A stretch of DNA of 64,000 bases, from the NCBI GenBank assembly GCA_900079685.1, contig LT599018.1:2085486-2149485 (forward strand), read 5' to 3'. This DNA is from an uncultured delta proteobacterium. Lineage in GTDB: Bacteria > Desulfobacterota > Desulfovibrionia > Desulfovibrionales > Desulfovibrionaceae. A program made the position numbers and the translations under genes. A model generated the notes under the pieces. The model was not told the origin of the DNA and did no database searches. It was given only the letters and a program-made list of their open reading frames with translations. Positions 56,808 through 64,000 of the stretch are shown in pieces; positions within the stretch are counted from its first letter, which is position 1, and every line of letters begins with the position of its first letter.

Positions 56808-57803
56808 ATGGTAAAACGCCTTTGCATTCTGTTCTTTTTCGTATTCGCCGCCGTCATACCGGCGAATGCCGCGGGCGTCGCGGAACCGGCGGCCATGCCT
56901 TCCTGGAACGATACGGCGGCCAAAGAGGCCATTCTCGCTTTCGTGCGCGGAGCGACCACCCCCGGCAGCGCGGACTTCGTCCCGCCGTCCGAACGGATAG
57001 CCGTGTTCGACAACGACGGAACGCTGTGGGCCGAGCAACCCATGTATGCCCAGGTCTTTTTCATGGTGGACAGGATCAGGGATCTGGCGCCCGGGCATCC
57101 GGAGTGGCGCAAGCAGGAACCGTTCGCCTCGGTGCTGCAAGGCGACCTCAAGAGCGCGCTGTCCGGCGGCGATAAAGCGGTCTTTGCGCTCGGCATGGCA
57201 GCCCACGCCGGCATGTCCACCGACGAGTTCGAACGCATTACCGCCGATTGGCTGGCAAAAGCCCGGAACCCCGCGACCGGAAGGCTTTTCACAAACATGG
57301 TCTACCAGCCCATGCTGGAACTTATGGACTATCTCCGTGCCCATGCATTCAAGGTGTATATCGTTTCCGGCGGGGGCGTGGACCTCATGCGCGGCTTTTC
57401 AGAAAGGGTATACGGCGTGCCGCCGGAAAATGTGATCGGCTCCAGCCTGAAAACAAAGTGGGACGACAGCACGGGAACGCCCCGCATCATGCGCCTGCCC
57501 GAGGTGGATTTCATAGACGACCGCGAAGGAAAGCCGCTGGCCATCCAGCGCGTCATCGGGCGCCGTCCGCTCATGGCGTTCGGCAATTCCGACGGCGACC
57601 TGCAAATGCTGCAATGGACAACGGCGGGACCGGGCAAACGGTTCGCCCTGATCGTCCACCACACCGACGCCGCGCGTGAATGGGCCTATGACCGGGAATC
57701 CCCGGTCGGAAAACTGGACAAGGCCCTGGACGAAGCCAACCGGAAAGGTTGGATCGTGCTCGATATGCGAAAAGACTGGAAAATAATCTACAAGGAGGAT
57801 TGA
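56808..57803 (+). CDS. Exported HAD-superfamily phosphatase
   Basis: The 331-residue protein starts with a signal peptide (MVKRLCILFFFVFAAVIPANA) and has HAD motif I IAVFDNDGTLW (D68, D70), motif II YIVSGGG and motif IV FGNSDGD. It should be a periplasmic phosphomonoesterase. The stop lies two bases before the sulfatase start region and shares its ribosome binding site, so the two are cotranslated. An upstream start at 56778 is possible but has no site. A 9-bp hairpin lies at 56732-56753. Confidence 0.87.
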   Translation: MVKRLCILFFFVFAAVIPANAAGVAEPAAMPSWNDTAAKEAILAFVRGATTPGSADFVPPSERIAVFDNDGTLWAEQPMYAQVFFMVDRIRDLAPGHPEWRKQEPFASVLQGDLKSALSGGDKAVFALGMAAHAGMSTDEFERITADWLAKARNPATGRLFTNMVYQPMLELMDYLRAHAFKVYIVSGGGVDLMRGFSERVYGVPPENVIGSSLKTKWDDSTGTPRIMRLPEVDFIDDREGKPLAIQRVIGRRPLMAFGNSDGDLQMLQWTTAGPGKRFALIVHHTDAAREWAYDRESPVGKLDKALDEANRKGWIVLDMRKDWKIIYKED

Positions 57804-57805
57804 GA

Positions 57806-59413
57806 ATGGAGAGTGTAAAACACGCGTTGCGCTGCGGCAAAGTGGCCGCCGTCGGCGCGGTATTGGCCGCCGGGCTGCTCTTTTCCCCGGCGGATGCCGC
57901 GGCCGCGGAGGCGCAGGAAAGCAAAGCCAAAAAACCCAACATTATCGTCATCATGACGGACGACGTGGGCTACGGCGACCTGGGCTGTTACGGCGGGGGC
58001 GTTATGCGCGGGGCTCCCACGCCCAACCTGGACCGTATGGCCAAGGAGGGTATGCGCTTTGCGGACTACTACGGCCAGGCCAGTTCCACGGCCGGGCGCG
58101 CATCCTTTGTCACCGGGCGCATTCCCATCCGCACCTCGCTTTCGTCCGTGCTGGCCCCCGGCGACCCGAACGGGATAAAGAAAGAGACGCCCACCATAGC
58201 CCAGGCCCTGAAAGGACTCGGCTACAAAACCGTGCAGTTGGGCAAGTGGCACCTTGGCGACAAGGAGGAAAACTTCCCCACAGCCGTCGGCTTTGACGAA
58301 ATGTACCATATGACCCCGTATTACGCCGGGGTGTATGCTTACGAAAACGCCGAACTGCATCCGAACTTCCCGCGCAACGATCCGAAATTCATGAAAGAAT
58401 GGCGCGAGTTGGCCGTGCTTTCAGAGTTCGAAGGCAAAGCGGGGGAAAAACCGAAAGTCGTCACCGAAGACTTCAATTACCAAAATTTGAAGACCGGCGA
58501 CGATAACATGCGGGCCAAGGCCGTTGAGTGGATCAAGCAAAACGCGAAAGGCGACCAGCCGTTCTTCATGTATCTTAACTTCCTGAAAGTGCATAACCCC
58601 AACAACCCCGTCGACCGCTGGAAAGGCAAAGCGCCCGGCGGCATGCCCTATCAGGACGCCCTGATGGAAATGGACGACAACAGCGGCCAGATCATCCAGG
58701 CGGTTCGCGATCTCAAGATAGATAAAGACACGCTCATTATCTGGACCACCGACAACGGCGCATGGCTCGACGCATGGCCCGACGCCGGGTACACTCCCTT
58801 TCGCGGCATGAAGGGCACGCCCTTTGAGGGCGGTTTCAGAGTACCGGCCATAGCATGGTGGCCCGGCCATATTCCCGCCGGGTCCGTGGCCACGGACATG
58901 ATGAGCCACATGGACTGGTGGCCCACCCTCGTGAAAGTCGCGGGCGGCACGCCTCCTCCGTACAAATGGAAGGACAATAACGGCAAACCCATTATCTTCG
59001 ACGGCATAGACAACAGCGAGATGCTGCTGGGCAAGGGCCCCGGCAAACGGGATTTCTTCGCCTATTTCAACGACCAGAAATTCGGGGCCATCCGCTACAC
59101 CAACCTCAAGATGGTCTTCACCGCCAAGGATACCTGGCTGGGACCGGAACTTGAGATCAACCCGCCGGCGATTTACGATTTGTGGCAGGATCCGGGCGAA
59201 AATTACGATTTGATTTTCAACGGCGCGGCTCCCACACGCGGCGAGTTTAAGACGTCGCCGGGCCGTTATGCGGGCCAGGACAACGGCTGGATGGCCATTA
59301 AAATGAATCCGCCGTTGATATCCTTCCTTGAAGAGTTCAAGGAGTTTCCAAATACTCCCTATAAACCATGGGGAATGGGCTTGACGAAGGTTATCCCGGC
59401 TGAGTTCAAATAA
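57806..59413 (+). CDS. Exported Ser-type sulfatase
   Basis: The 535-residue protein has a signal peptide (to about residue 35). It also has the alkaline phosphatase/sulfatase fold with metal residues D52-D53 (IMTDDVGYGD), the lysine-histidine pair in LGKWHLGD and TTDNG near residue 320. The formylglycine site reads S94-T-A-G-R instead of the usual Cys-x-Pro-Ser-Arg, so the serine must be oxidised by an anaerobic maturase, which is encoded two genes on. AAGGAGG precedes the ATG. The substrate sulfate ester is unknown. Confidence 0.9.
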   Translation: MESVKHALRCGKVAAVGAVLAAGLLFSPADAAAAEAQESKAKKPNIIVIMTDDVGYGDLGCYGGGVMRGAPTPNLDRMAKEGMRFADYYGQASSTAGRASFVTGRIPIRTSLSSVLAPGDPNGIKKETPTIAQALKGLGYKTVQLGKWHLGDKEENFPTAVGFDEMYHMTPYYAGVYAYENAELHPNFPRNDPKFMKEWRELAVLSEFEGKAGEKPKVVTEDFNYQNLKTGDDNMRAKAVEWIKQNAKGDQPFFMYLNFLKVHNPNNPVDRWKGKAPGGMPYQDALMEMDDNSGQIIQAVRDLKIDKDTLIIWTTDNGAWLDAWPDAGYTPFRGMKGTPFEGGFRVPAIAWWPGHIPAGSVATDMMSHMDWWPTLVKVAGGTPPPYKWKDNNGKPIIFDGIDNSEMLLGKGPGKRDFFAYFNDQKFGAIRYTNLKMVFTAKDTWLGPELEINPPAIYDLWQDPGENYDLIFNGAAPTRGEFKTSPGRYAGQDNGWMAIKMNPPLISFLEEFKEFPNTPYKPWGMGLTKVIPAEFK

Positions 59414-59430
59414 CCGTTTACCATATGCGC

Positions 59431-59481
59431 GGGAAGCGCCCTTACCGGCCATTACCGGCCATTACCGGAAGGGCGCTTCCC
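59431..59481 (+). terminator. Hairpin with tandem TACCGGCCAT repeats between sulfatase and maturase
   Basis: GGGAAGCGCCCTT (59431-59443) pairs perfectly with AAGGGCGCTTCCC (59469-59481). The loop holds nearly three copies of a 10-base unit. No U-tract follows, so it may stabilise the upstream mRNA or set the expression ratio rather than terminate. Confidence 0.55.
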
Positions 59482-59500
59482 GGCGCGGCGGGATTTCGCA

Positions 59501-60805
59501 ATGACCGAACCGTCCGGCGGCAGACAACGCATGTTCAGAGGCAAGCCCATGGTGCGCATGCACGCCATGATGAAGGCCGCGGGCCCCGTGTGCAACCTTG
59601 ACTGCGACTACTGCTATTACACCAGCAAAAAAGAGCTGCTTACAACGCAAAGCCGCTGGAAGACCACTCCGGAAACTTTGGAACGGTTCATCCGGCAGTA
59701 TGTGGAACAGCAAAACGCCCCTGAAATCGTGTTTTCCTGGCAAGGGGGCGAAGCATCCCTGCTCGGCCTTGATTTTTTCAAAACCATCGTGGCGTTGCAA
59801 AAAAAATATACGCCTCCTCATGTGCGCATCGAGAACGACCTGCAAACCAACGGCACGCTGCTGGACGACGCCTGGTGCGCCTTTTTGCGGGAGAACAATT
59901 TTTTGGTGGGGCTCAGCATGGACGGCCCCAAACACATGCACGACGTCTACAGAAAGGACGCCTCGGGCGCGGGGTCCTTCGACAGGGTCATGCGTTCCGC
60001 CCGTTTGTTGCATGAATATGGCGTCCGGTTCGCCACCCTGACCGTGGTCAATGCCGTCAATGCGAAGCATCCGGTTGACGTGTACACCTTTTTGCGGGAC
60101 GAGGTCGGCAGCTCTCAGATGCAGTTCATGCCCCTTGTGGAACACAAAGCGCACGCGGTCATCGCGCCGCAGCGCTGGAACGCGGCGGAACTGCCCGACG
60201 AACATTCCCCGCGCGTCAACCCCTCGCATCCCGATTCCGTCGTGGCTCCCTGGTGCGTGCCGCCGGACGCGTACGGCGATTTTCTGACCGGCGTTTTTGA
60301 CGAATACCTGAAGCGCGATCTCGGCGCCGTGTATGTTCCGTTTTTTGACAGCGCCGTGGAGCAATGGATGGGCAAACCGTCGCCGCTGTGCATCTTCGCG
60401 CCGATTTGCGGCAAGGGCGTGGCCGTGGAGCATAACGGCGACGTATACGCCTGCGATCATTACGTGTACCCGGAATACAGGCTCGGCAACATAGCCGAAA
60501 AAGCGCTGATCGACATGGTGCTTTCGCCGCGGCAGGAACGTTTCGGCTACGTGAAGGATTCCGCCCTGCCGCGCAAATGCAGGGAATGCCGCTATCTTTT
60601 CGCCTGTTCGGGAGAATGCCCTAAAAACAGACTCCTGAAGACGGCGGAGGGCGAAGCGGGGCTGAACTATTTGTGCGCGGGGCTGTACCGCTATTTCAGC
60701 CATATCGACCCGTATATCCGGAAAATTGTCCATGCCCTCGGCCATGAGGTCGCCGACGACGTGCCTCCCCTTCCCTTGGATAAGAAAGGAGCGCGCAGCA
60801 CATGA
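59501..60805 (+). CDS. Anaerobic sulfatase-maturating enzyme (anSME), radical SAM/SPASM
   Basis: The 434-residue enzyme has the radical-SAM cluster C31-x3-C35-x2-C38 (VCNLDCDYCYY), the stretch FSWQGGEASLLG, LQTNGTLL and SMDGPKHMHD. The SPASM domain supplies two more Fe-S clusters (CIFAPICGKG, YACDHYVYP, CRECRYLFACSGEC). It converts the active-site serine of the neighbouring sulfatase to formylglycine in the cytoplasm before export. Its stop overlaps the start of the chaperone-like gene (ATGA). Confidence 0.94.
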   Translation: MTEPSGGRQRMFRGKPMVRMHAMMKAAGPVCNLDCDYCYYTSKKELLTTQSRWKTTPETLERFIRQYVEQQNAPEIVFSWQGGEASLLGLDFFKTIVALQKKYTPPHVRIENDLQTNGTLLDDAWCAFLRENNFLVGLSMDGPKHMHDVYRKDASGAGSFDRVMRSARLLHEYGVRFATLTVVNAVNAKHPVDVYTFLRDEVGSSQMQFMPLVEHKAHAVIAPQRWNAAELPDEHSPRVNPSHPDSVVAPWCVPPDAYGDFLTGVFDEYLKRDLGAVYVPFFDSAVEQWMGKPSPLCIFAPICGKGVAVEHNGDVYACDHYVYPEYRLGNIAEKALIDMVLSPRQERFGYVKDSALPRKCRECRYLFACSGECPKNRLLKTAEGEAGLNYLCAGLYRYFSHIDPYIRKIVHALGHEVADDVPPLPLDKKGARST

Positions 60806-61554
60806 AAGTAGCCGTCCATGAGCATGAAAAAGGGGGAAAAGAACTGCGCGTCAGCGTACCCTGGTCCATGATCGAAGACGATTATGACGCCGTCGCGGGC
60901 GAGTACGCGAAAGTTCCGCTCAAAGGCTTTCGTCCCGGCAAAGCCCCGCCCGCCGAGATCTTTGCCCGCTTTGGGGCGGGGATAACCAACGGGCTCCTGA
61001 GCGCGGCGGGCACAAGACTCTGCCGGGCCGCTTTGAAGAAGGCGGGCCTGGCGGCAGGGTCGCCCGTGACCATCGCGGACGCCGTTCTCAAGAGAAACGA
61101 TGTTCTCGAATTCACGGCGACGTTCATAGAAATGCCGTGTTTCGAATTGCCGGACTACCTGCATCTTGACCTTCAGGCACAGGACGTGCCGGGCAGGATA
61201 GACGAAATATCCCTATGGTTATTGCACAACACAACGATAGCGCTGCCGGAATATTTTGTTGCAAAAGAACTGCTCTATACCGACGCCGGAACGTCCTCTT
61301 CGGGCAATGCGGCGCGAAAGGAAGCCGAAGACAGGGTAAAGCTCATGCTCATCCTGAAAAAGATCGCCGACCGGGACGGCCTTGAAGTCAGCCAGCAAGA
61401 AATCACCGAAAGAACGCGCGCGCTGGCCGACGAGCACGGCATGAGCCTTGAGTCGTTCAACGGATTATTGGCGGCGGGCAACGGGCTCGGCCGCCTGGCC
61501 GACTCTTTGCTGGCGGAAAAAGTTTTGGCGTATCTCAGCGACGCGGCGCACTGA
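60802..61554 (+). CDS. Trigger-factor-like chaperone without the PPIase domain
   Basis: The 250-residue protein has the trigger-factor N-terminal domain (KELRVSVPWSMIEDDYDAV) with the ribosome-docking motif LKGFRPGKAPPAEI. It then goes straight from FEMPCFELPDYLHL-like sequence (ATFIEMPCFELPDY) to the helical C-terminal chaperone arms (residues 125-250). The FKBP-type PPIase domain present in full trigger factor (about 430 residues) is absent. It overlaps the anSME stop by four bases, which suggests a dedicated role in keeping the sulfatase unfolded for maturation and export. Confidence 0.75.
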   Translation: MKVAVHEHEKGGKELRVSVPWSMIEDDYDAVAGEYAKVPLKGFRPGKAPPAEIFARFGAGITNGLLSAAGTRLCRAALKKAGLAAGSPVTIADAVLKRNDVLEFTATFIEMPCFELPDYLHLDLQAQDVPGRIDEISLWLLHNTTIALPEYFVAKELLYTDAGTSSSGNAARKEAEDRVKLMLILKKIADRDGLEVSQQEITERTRALADEHGMSLESFNGLLAAGNGLGRLADSLLAEKVLAYLSDAAH

Positions 61555-61603
61555 CGGCCTCGGCGATATTCAGGCCCTGTGCGGCCGCGCCTTTGACGCA
61601 CAG

Positions 61604-61637
61604 AAAAGTGGTTGCCGAATCATCGGTAACCACTTTT
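61604..61637. terminator. Bidirectional terminator between the chaperone and msrAB genes
   Basis: AAAAGTGGTTGCCGA pairs with TCGGTAACCACTTTT over 15 bp (one wobble) around ATCA. Ts flank the stem on both strands. Confidence 0.88.
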
Positions 61638-61668
61638 AATTTACTTGATGCAAGACAGAGACCGGCCC

Positions 61669-62766
61669 CTATTTTACATAGGCCTTCAAATCGCCATACC
61701 CCTGCTTTTCCATTTCCTCGTATGGGATAAAACGGATAGCCGCGCTGTTGATGCAATAGCGCAACCCGCCCTTATCCTTGGGGCCATCGGGAAAAACATG
61801 GCCCAGGTGTGAATCGCCCACGCGGCTTTTTACCTCGATACGCTTCATGCCGTAGCTGTTGTCCGCATGCTCGGTGATTACTGCCGGCTCAATGGGCTTC
61901 GAGAAACTCGGCCAGCCGCTGCCGGAGTCAAACTTGTCAGCGGAAGAAAACAGGGGCTCTCCCGTCACAATGTCCACATAGATTCCCGGTTTCTTGTGAT
62001 CCCAGAATTCGCCGGAAAAAGCCCGCTCCGTAGCGGCCTTCTGCGTGACGGCATATGATTCCTCTGAAAGCGTTTTTTTCAGGACAGCATCAGAGGGTTT
62101 GGAATATTTCCCCGGATTAACGATGGGGATCTTCTCGATCCGAACATCCTTGAGGCTGCTGAAATCAATATGACAGTAGCCGCCGGGATTCTTTTTCAAA
62201 TAGTCCTGATGATATTCCTCCGCAAGATAGTATTTTTCCAGGGGCACCAGTTCCACCGCCAGCGGTTTTGCATATTTTTTCTGCACTGCCGCCTTGACGG
62301 ACGCAAGAACCGGTTTGTCGTCTTCACGGACATAATATATGCCGGTGCGGTACTGGCTGCCCACGTCGTTGCCCTGCCGGTTACGGCTGACCGGGTCGAT
62401 GATTGCGAAAAACTGTTCCGCCAGAGTTTTCACGCTGATAACCTTGGGATCATACCGGACGTGCACCGTCTCGGCATGGCCCGTTTTGCCGGAACAGACT
62501 TCTTCATACGTCGGATTTTCCTTTGTACCGTTGGCGTAACCAACGGTGACGTCGTGCACGCCGGGCATCCGGGAAAAGTATTCTTCCACGCCCCAGAAAC
62601 ATCCTCCGGCAAAGTAAATATCCCGCAAGTTGGCGGTATCAATCTCGGGCATGTCCTTCATGGCCGCTGGTTTGGCGCCGTCGGAGGATGAGAGGCCCGC
62701 GGCCAGCGCACTTGCCGTTGCCCAAAAAATGCTCGCCGTCACCAGCAAAAAAAGTAATTTTTTCAT
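61669..62766 (-). CDS. msrAB: Exported methionine sulfoxide reductase MsrAB fusion
   Basis: The 365-residue protein has a signal peptide ([22 protein letters not shown]). An MsrA domain follows with the catalytic [11 protein letters not shown] near residue 55, then an MsrB domain (from about 215) with [21 protein letters not shown] and catalytic [11 protein letters not shown]. The zinc-binding CxxC pairs of many MsrB proteins are absent. It reduces oxidised methionines of envelope proteins. A thioredoxin-like domain as in PilB/MsrABT is missing, so a separate electron donor is needed. Confidence 0.93.
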   Translation of the reverse strand: MKKLLFLLVTASIFWATASALAAGLSSSDGAKPAAMKDMPEIDTANLRDIYFAGGCFWGVEEYFSRMPGVHDVTVGYANGTKENPTYEEVCSGKTGHAETVHVRYDPKVISVKTLAEQFFAIIDPVSRNRQGNDVGSQYRTGIYYVREDDKPVLASVKAAVQKKYAKPLAVELVPLEKYYLAEEYHQDYLKKNPGGYCHIDFSSLKDVRIEKIPIVNPGKYSKPSDAVLKKTLSEESYAVTQKAATERAFSGEFWDHKKPGIYVDIVTGEPLFSSADKFDSGSGWPSFSKPIEPAVITEHADNSYGMKRIEVKSRVGDSHLGHVFPDGPKDKGGLRYCINSAAIRFIPYEEMEKQGYGDLKAYVK

Positions 62767-62937
62767 TGGATGCTCACCTCCCTGGAAGGAACGCCTGTTG
62801 CATTGCCGGCGGCTGATGCGGGGCCGCGATGAGAGGAATTATTCCATGAGCGCATTGCTCAAGCCACGCCCTGAAAGAGTGCTTTTAAAAAGTGCGCACC
62901 GATGATCCTCTTCACAGACACTGATAAGGCGAATAAC

Positions 62938-63621
62938 TCACCACACAAGAGGCAACAATCGGTAGCGCACCTTTTCACAGTATTCCGCATAGCCGGGCAG
63001 ATTGGCCAGCAGATACCGCTCCTCGCGCAACAGGCGGACGATGATGGCCGCGGTTATCAGCGGCGCCGCAGCAAAACCCCAGACCGAAGCCAGGGCCGGC
63101 GGGGTGACCAGAAAGAAAAAAATGGCCCAGCTGTACATGGGGTGGCGGATGCAGGCATAGGGACCGGTGCTGATGACTGTCTGCCCCTTCTGAATTCTGA
63201 TGGTGGCTGCCGCGTAGCCGTTCTCCTTGAGCACCATGTACAGCGGGTACCCGCCCAGGCCGAAGGCGGCCACCGCCAGCACAGAAGCCATGGTGGAAAA
63301 GCGCGGCCCGTTGACGCCGTAATCCATACCGCACAGCGCGAGCAGGCCCATGAACAGCACGGCGCTGGCACACTGAATGACTTTCTGGACCGGGTCCGTC
63401 TCCGCCTGCGGACCGAAGGCCATTCTACTGGCCAGCAGATTCGGGTCATCCCGCAGCAGGATGAGGGAAACAATCAGGCCGAAGCCCAGAAACACCACGA
63501 TGTACAGCCAGCCATGCCAATAGGCCAGGGTGCCCGCCGGCCAGAACAGCAGCAGGCAGAAACTGAAAAAACTCGCAAGATAGGTAACCAGCAGCCTCGT
63601 GCGTAGGGACCGCGCGGCCAT
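62938..63621 (-). CDS. ICMT/PEMT-type membrane methyltransferase
   Basis: The 227-residue protein has about five membrane helices and the C-terminal signature STGPYACIRHPMYSWAIFFF followed by LLREERYLLANLPGYAEYCEKV. This is the pattern of isoprenylcysteine carboxyl methyltransferase-like and phospholipid N-methyltransferase-like proteins. The substrate is unknown in bacteria of this kind. It lies between msrAB and a second gene of the same family on the same strand. Confidence 0.82.
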   Translation of the reverse strand: MAARSLRTRLLVTYLASFFSFCLLLFWPAGTLAYWHGWLYIVVFLGFGLIVSLILLRDDPNLLASRMAFGPQAETDPVQKVIQCASAVLFMGLLALCGMDYGVNGPRFSTMASVLAVAAFGLGGYPLYMVLKENGYAAATIRIQKGQTVISTGPYACIRHPMYSWAIFFFLVTPPALASVWGFAAAPLITAAIIVRLLREERYLLANLPGYAEYCEKVRYRLLPLVW

Positions 63622-63688
63622 ATGCCCTCCTTCTTCGGTTCCAGATAACAGTCACTGAAATTTCTGTCTTGAACCCGACTGTTCCCCT

Positions 63689-64000
63689 TCACCAGAGGAA
63701 GGGGATCAGCGCCTTTGTCCGTTTTTTATACGCGGGAAAGGCATCCGGAAACTGCCGCGCCAGCAGCCTGTCTTCCGCACCCACGCGCCAGAGGAAAAGA
63801 GGCGTCAGTAAAAGCAGCAGGAAAACGAAGCAGCCCCCGGCAGCCAGGGCCGAACCCAGACAGGAGAGGATGCCGCTGGCGTACATGGGGTGGCGCACAT
63901 AGGCGTAGGGGCCGCGCGTCACCAGTTCATGCCCTTCCTTGGCTGAGACGGTCTGGCTCCAGTTACGTCCCAGCGTCTGGCGCGACCAGACGAAAAAGAC
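63689..64000 (-). CDS. ICMT-type membrane methyltransferase, C-terminal part (cut by window edge)
   Basis: The frame is open to base 64000 and reads VFFVWSRQTLGRNWSQTVSA, then KEGHELVTRGPYAYVRHPMY, the ICMT signature. It ends GAEDRLLARQFPDAFPAYKKRTKALIPFLW. The N-terminal membrane part lies outside the window. It may be a diverged tandem paralogue of the gene at 62938-63621, 67 bases further on. Confidence 0.8.
   Translation of the reverse strand, partial: VFFVWSRQTLGRNWSQTVSAKEGHELVTRGPYAYVRHPMYASGILSCLGSALAAGGCFVFLLLLLTPLFLWRVGAEDRLLARQFPDAFPAYKKRTKALIPFLW

Noticed and set aside
62767-62937. Short open frame of 91 codons around 62630-62905
   Set aside because: It mostly overlaps the msrAB start on the other strand, has no ribosome binding site and no recognisable pattern.

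Overview
The window is about 60% GC, tightly packed chromosomal DNA. It most likely comes from a sulfate-reducing or sulfite-reducing member of the Desulfovibrionaceae. The pointers are a Desulfovibrio-type trimeric porin, an FmdE-type zinc protein beside a metal-chelate ABC transporter, a PHP-UvrD fusion, a TRAP transporter, a Ser-type sulfatase with an oxygen-sensitive radical-SAM maturase, and a large Cache histidine kinase. No rRNA, tRNA or CRISPR array was seen. The genus is inferred, not proven.

Layout. 1-207: right end of an IS1182-type element abutting a terminator hairpin. 229-3808 (minus): FmdE-like protein, periplasmic binding protein, permease and ATPase of a metal-chelate importer. 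3946-6235: a hypothetical gene and a CstA carrier. 6290-7860: a complete IS1182-type element between two exact copies of a 32-bp palindrome. 7949-10706 (minus): purA, holB and a DUF523 gene, with overlapping starts and stops. 10932-12794: MltF-like transglycosylase and a convergent, overlapping small gene. 13003-18517: AICAR transformylase, RNase II-type nuclease, plsY, thrC. 18591-23878: lipoprotein, MerR regulator, rpe, Trm112-like protein, two Hsp20 genes, a D-2-hydroxyacid dehydrogenase and a methyltransferase. 24040-27396 (minus): PHP-UvrD helicase.

27530-30876 holds a 200-bp MITE-like element and then a TRAP transporter operon. The leader before the TRAP genes encodes a short peptide with three consecutive Trp codons, followed by a mutually exclusive antiterminator and intrinsic terminator. 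This looks like classical trp attenuation placed in front of a TRAP transporter and suggests tryptophan-responsive uptake. 30886-36524 (minus) is a YhaO/YhaN-like nuclease and ATPase pair. 36637-39490 is an ABC-F ATPase, a thioesterase and a Nudix hydrolase, followed by an NCS2 permease and an autoregulated Fur gene.

41530-46412 is an unusual locus. Two virtually identical 1.48-kb porin copies face each other as inverted repeats around a P4-type tyrosine recombinase. Only the right copy has a promoter region, ribosome binding site and signal peptide. The left copy is a silent cassette. 46528-56569 carries an MmcQ/YjbR protein, a small membrane protein, a hybrid histidine kinase divergent from an EAL phosphodiesterase, a universal stress protein and an autotransporter. 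56808-61554 is an apparent operon: exported HAD phosphatase, exported Ser-type sulfatase, its anSME maturase and a trigger-factor-like chaperone lacking the PPIase domain. The end holds a secreted MsrAB and two ICMT-type membrane methyltransferases, the last cut by the window edge.
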